From: Welwitschia mirabilis
Lineage: Eukaryota > Gnetophyta > Gnetopsida > Welwitschiales
DNA length: 21,343 bases
Direction: 5' to 3'
Assembly: GCA_051453625.1 (NCBI GenBank)
Contig: JBOZIK010000001.1
Location: 40,155,049 to 40,176,391 of the forward strand
The notes below the pieces were generated by a model. That model did no database searches. It had not been told where the DNA came from and saw only the letters and a program-made list of their open reading frames with translations. Of this stretch, positions 18,116 through 21,343 are shown one piece after another. A program made the position numbers and the translations under genes. The stretch's first letter is position 1. The number at the start of each line of letters is the position of its first letter.

Positions 18116-18859
18116 TATAATCATAGATTTATTTATTACTTAAAAACTAAAGTTAAAATCATAAACACATAAGAGTAAAAAGGAAACACTAAAGCAAACT
18201 AAAAAACAAAAATTCTTTAAATCCTAAAATCTATTCCATACTTTTATTAAAAAGGAAGAAAAAAGGAAGGATTTGTCTTTATGGTCTTACAACATTACAT
18301 TCTTTCAGAGAAATAAGGCCCAAAGTAAATATTCATCAATTGATAAAACATAAAAGATATATAATTAGTTTTGAGTAAAATCAATTAGAGGAAGAGAGGG
18401 ATAGCAAGTAAATCTCTATGAGACCATGTGAAAGCATGAATTTTGGAAGTTAAAAGGGAGATTAATGTTGACTCTTGTTTAAGTAAAAGATTTTATTATT
18501 TATAAGAGGTTTTTTTTGATCATTATAAAGAAAAATATACTTCAATCCACTAGGAAGGTTTTTTAGATTCCAATTAAGATTTTCAGTTTCTGGCTCATGT
18601 AGTAGATGATCTTCCCCAAATGTAAGTTTTTATTTAATAATTGAACTTCCTTCCAATCTAAAGGTTTTATTTCTATTTCATTCTTATTTAAAAAATCATG
18701 CTCAAAGTTGGATTTATTGAAGGATTCTAAGTTCTTAATCTCAAGTGGATCATCATAAAGCATAAGCTCATGTAATGTTAGCCCTCTTTCTTTAATGGAA
18801 TGATGTTATATAAATAATGTTGATTTGATTTTACTTTCTATGTTCATTTCATCATCTAG
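18116..18859 (-). pseudogene. Athila B deletion junction and protease-RT linker
   Basis: Positions 18116-18340 are AT-rich with no recognised homology and mark the internal deletion. From about 18380 to 18570 the sequence aligns with Athila A 8740-8930 (gaggaagagagggatagcaa versus gaggaggaatagcatt, and atacttcaatccactaggaa versus gtatttcaaaccattgggta). An open stretch of 66 codons (18763-18563) gives LYDDPLEIKNLESFNKSN, NEIEIKPLDWKEVQLLNKN, the polar linker after the protease. All of RT beyond its extreme N-terminus, RNase H and most of integrase are absent. Confidence 0.78.
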
Positions 18860-19330
18860 GTCTTTCTCAGCTACATTAAAAACTCTAATTGTAAAATTTT
18901 TATTTCCTAGGTGACACTTCATCATTCTAGTCNNNNNNNNNNNNNNNNNNNNNNNNNNNNNNNNNNNNNNNNNNNNNNNNNGTAAGGGTTATTCTCCATT
19001 ATATTTGACCTCTATGGAAACCACATCTATTGGGTAGTAGGCCTCCTCAATTTGGATCAATAAATCCTTAATAATTATTAAGGGTTTCTTAACTAAAGTA
19101 TCCACTAATTCTAAGAGAATCTAAGTAGGCTCTATTCTACATTATAAATCAAGTATTTTGTAAATGTATAATGGCATAATGTTAATACTAATTCCAATGT
19201 CAATTAAAGCTCTTTTGGTATTTTTGTTGTCTTCTAATGTAACATTCACCCTTGCTACCCCTAGATTCTTAAATTTTATAGATTTTTGTGACTTTGTGAA
19301 GGATTGAGCTAAAAAGACTCTACAAGGAAT
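18860..19330 (-). pseudogene. Athila B aspartic protease
   Basis: Read 19330 to 18860. RALIDIGISINIMPLYIYKIL carries the active site (Asp at 19199-19201, with DIGIS in place of the DIGAS of copy A). Then LLELVDTLVKKPLIIIKDLLIQIEEAYYPIDVVSIEV, then the 49-N gap where the LLGR-type box should be, then MKCHLGNKNFTIRVFNV and a tail. Apart from the gap and a few stops (near 19165 and 19005) it is collinear with copy A. Confidence 0.87.
18933..18981. other. 49-N gap of correctly estimated length in Athila B protease
   Basis: The offset between copies B and A is 9622 on both sides (18932 to 9310, and 18982 to 9360). The gap therefore matches the 49 bases at 9311-9359 exactly, covering most of the conserved LLGRAFFATT segment. 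Confidence 0.95.
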
Positions 19331-21127
19331 AAATCATTTTTATTTTCTTCTTATAAGTCTTTCCATAGCTTTGAGTACCCTAGATTTTGTTGTAAAAGTT
19401 TTCAAAAGGATAAGTTTATGCTTATATTTTTTTATCAAGGCTTTAAAATATTCATTTAAAGTTAAATTAGCATTAATCCTATCAAGCTAAGGAGTAGGTA
19501 ATTGCTTTTGTAAAGAACTTTTTTTAATTTTCATCAAGAGAAGGGAAGTTATAATCTTCTAATATTTTAATTTCTTCTTCTTCCTCATCATCTCGAGTGT
19601 CATTTTGGGAGGTTTATGCTTCACAAGGAGGAGGATTTACTTCATGTCTAGTTCATGTTATAACCTTATAATTTCTTCTTAATTCATTGGGAATTAGGAG
19701 AGGTTGTATTGGTAATGATTCTTATGGTCTTTGATTTGCTAACATAGTTTGTTGAAATACGTTTACTAAGTTTTCAATGTTAGCATTTTGTTTCTCTTGT
19801 AATATCATAAAGTTAACAATAGAGTTTTGAAGATAATCATCTTGATGTTGGAAATTTGATGGACTTGATTGAAAGTTTAAATTTTCAAATCAATTTTAAA
19901 AGGTTGAAAATTATTTTAAAAATGTGTATTCAACCTAGGTTATATCTAATTTTGATTTTGAAGTTTGGAAATGTCTAATTAAAAGTGTAAACTTCTTCAT
20001 GTATTTTATTTTAGATGTTATTAATAGTGGATAATCCTTGGTAATGTGATAATTGTCCTCGCATAATGACATGTTTGCATAACATTATTCTCAGTTGTTG
20101 ATTTGACATCTAAGATTATTTTAGTATAATTTTCTAGAGTTGTCGTAAAATTTCTAATTAGTTTTATAGGGTTGTCTTCCACCTCCATTTCTTTTTTAAT
20201 CTTTTTTACATCTTTGAGAATTTCTCCTATAGTGTGATTATCTTTTGATGTTAGCTAAGTTTTGCTTACCTCCACAAGTTCTTCTAATATTTTTTTAGGC
20301 ATTGTCTAATGTGAGGTTTATAAGGTTTCCACCACAAAAAAAGTTTACAAGTTGTTTTGTTTCACAGTTTAGCCCACTATAAAAGTAGTTAACTAGTTCT
20401 TCCTTGTAAAAGCACCTACTAGATTAGAGTGGATTGCTGTAAAGAAGCGTTTATATGTGGAAGCACAATCTTCATTTGATTGTTGTTGAAAGTTTGTCAC
20501 TTCCTTTTTCCTTTTTTTAATGGTTGTTTTACTCATGAATCTTTTAATTAATAATTCCTAGACTTGATTTTAACACTTCAGAATTTTGCAGGGTATAGTT
20601 TTTAGCCAAAGTTTTCTTCTTTTTTCAATATCATGGAAAATGTTACCATGTATGTTTTATTACTAATCCTTTTCTTTTCATTTCTGGAGGTAAGAATTAA
20701 TTGTTCTATGTCTGCAATGGATTGGAGGGAATCCTCATCATATTCACTACTAAAGATTGGATAGGCATTTAGGTTTTTTAACTCAACATCATATCCTAAT
20801 GGTAAATTGAAAGGAATTTAAATTTCTCATTTCCTATTTGCTAGTAATTTCCTAAGGATAAGGTTTACATTAGGACTAGGGGTTAAAGACCCTACAAATT
20901 GTTTTTACTTTTGTGCAGTGCTTGATATTATAAAATTACCTTCTTCTAGATTATCTTCTAAATAAATTTCTTGAATAAGATCAGATTCAAAAAAATAAAT
21001 TTAGAAGTATACTGTATGCACATGGAGATTGTTTTTCTAATTCGATTTCGAAGTCTACCAGTTCTTCTCTAATGTTATCTTCTATTAACAGCCTTTCTCT
21101 CTAATATTTCTTTCTTGAACTGACCAT
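19331..21127 (-). pseudogene. Athila B gag and gag-protease linker
   Basis: Start taken at ATG 21127 (MVSSRKKY, then a stop), parallel to MVSNKSSHK in copy A. Recognisable parts: LPLGYDVELKNLNAYPIFSSEYDED and SIADIEQLILTS (20810-20690), the gag core in broken frames (20690-20400), LEELVEVSK and IGEILKDVKKIKKEMEVEDNP (20290-20180), and the knuckle region at about 20040-20085, where the motif reads M-SL-C-EDNY-H-ITKD-Y: the first and last cysteines are lost. The linker 19331-19680 has TRHEVNPPP and an acidic run (DDEEEEEIKILE). Many stops; the copy is more decayed than Athila A. Confidence 0.85.
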
Positions 21128-21343
21128 GTCACAATATCCTACAAATAAAAAATAATAGAAAATGAAATAAAAAGTAACAAATAATCATCCTACCTATCGT
21201 GGGGATGACAGAGGGGACAACAAACATAGAAAACGGAAAAAAGAAATTCAATAGAGTAGAAAGCCAAAAGTAAAAAAATACACATACTATTATCCTTCTA
21301 GTCATGTGGATGATACAATAGATGAAGGAATTATTATTATGCT
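21128..21343. repeat. Leader or LTR-derived sequence with TCATCC...GGATGA repeats
   Basis: Just upstream of the Athila B gag start. It has tcatcctacctatcgtgggg then atgacagaggggacaac at 21186-21222, with perfect inverted ends TCATCC/GGATGA, and a weaker copy at 21291-21322 (tatccttctagtcatgtgga then tgatacaatag). The same repeat family fills LTR A and LTR B. No coding frame. The 5' LTR of Athila B, if present, would lie beyond the right edge. Confidence 0.7.

Noticed and set aside
1-21343. Host protein-coding genes, tRNA or rRNA genes, or organelle DNA insertions
   Set aside because: No stretch showed exon-like conserved protein sequence, a tRNA cloverleaf or rRNA core sequence; all recognised coding matches are retroelement domains.

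Overview
The window is plant nuclear DNA built almost entirely from decayed LTR retrotransposons. All recognisable coding remnants are on the minus strand, and no cellular gene, RNA gene or CRISPR array was found. Ty1/copia elements with a 5' PBS for initiator tRNA-Met and Athila-type Ty3/gypsy elements primed by tRNA-Asp point to a flowering plant; the species cannot be told. The DNA is very AT-rich. Many lesions are C-to-T or G-to-A changes, as expected of long-methylated repeats. Five N runs mark assembly gaps.

Layout. 1-5934: copia element A, minus strand, with its 3' end off the left edge: RT (1-905), integrase (906-1860), protease (1870-2217), a 100-N gap, a second diverged protease/integrase-start copy (2318-3064), gag (3065-4640), PBS (4659-4670) and a 1.26-kb 5' LTR (4673-5934). 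5935-13131: Athila element A, minus strand: integrase, RNase H/RT, protease, gag starting at 11331, leader, PBS (11991-12008) and LTR (12012-13131). Copia A appears to have inserted into the distal end of Athila A's integrase gene, because homology to the second Athila copy continues up to the LTR edge. 13132-13290: microsatellite junction. 13291-15040: copia fragment B (integrase and RT only). 15041-15343: unexplained degenerate tandem repeat. 15344-16377: a second Athila-like LTR. 16378-17961: noncoding 3' region. 17962-21127: Athila element B with RT, RNase H and most of integrase deleted. 21128-21343: leader or LTR-derived repeats.

Functionally the window is a nest of dead elements. Each polyprotein has stops, frameshifts or lost catalytic residues, so none could move by itself. 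A few key motifs survive (FMDD in Athila A RT, two intact CCHC knuckles, protease aspartates). I found no evidence for a new biological system. The most useful observations concern assembly structure (both 100-N gaps lie between diverged copies of the same segment), nested insertion order, transition-only decay of the primer sites, and a palindromic repeat family shared by the LTR regions.
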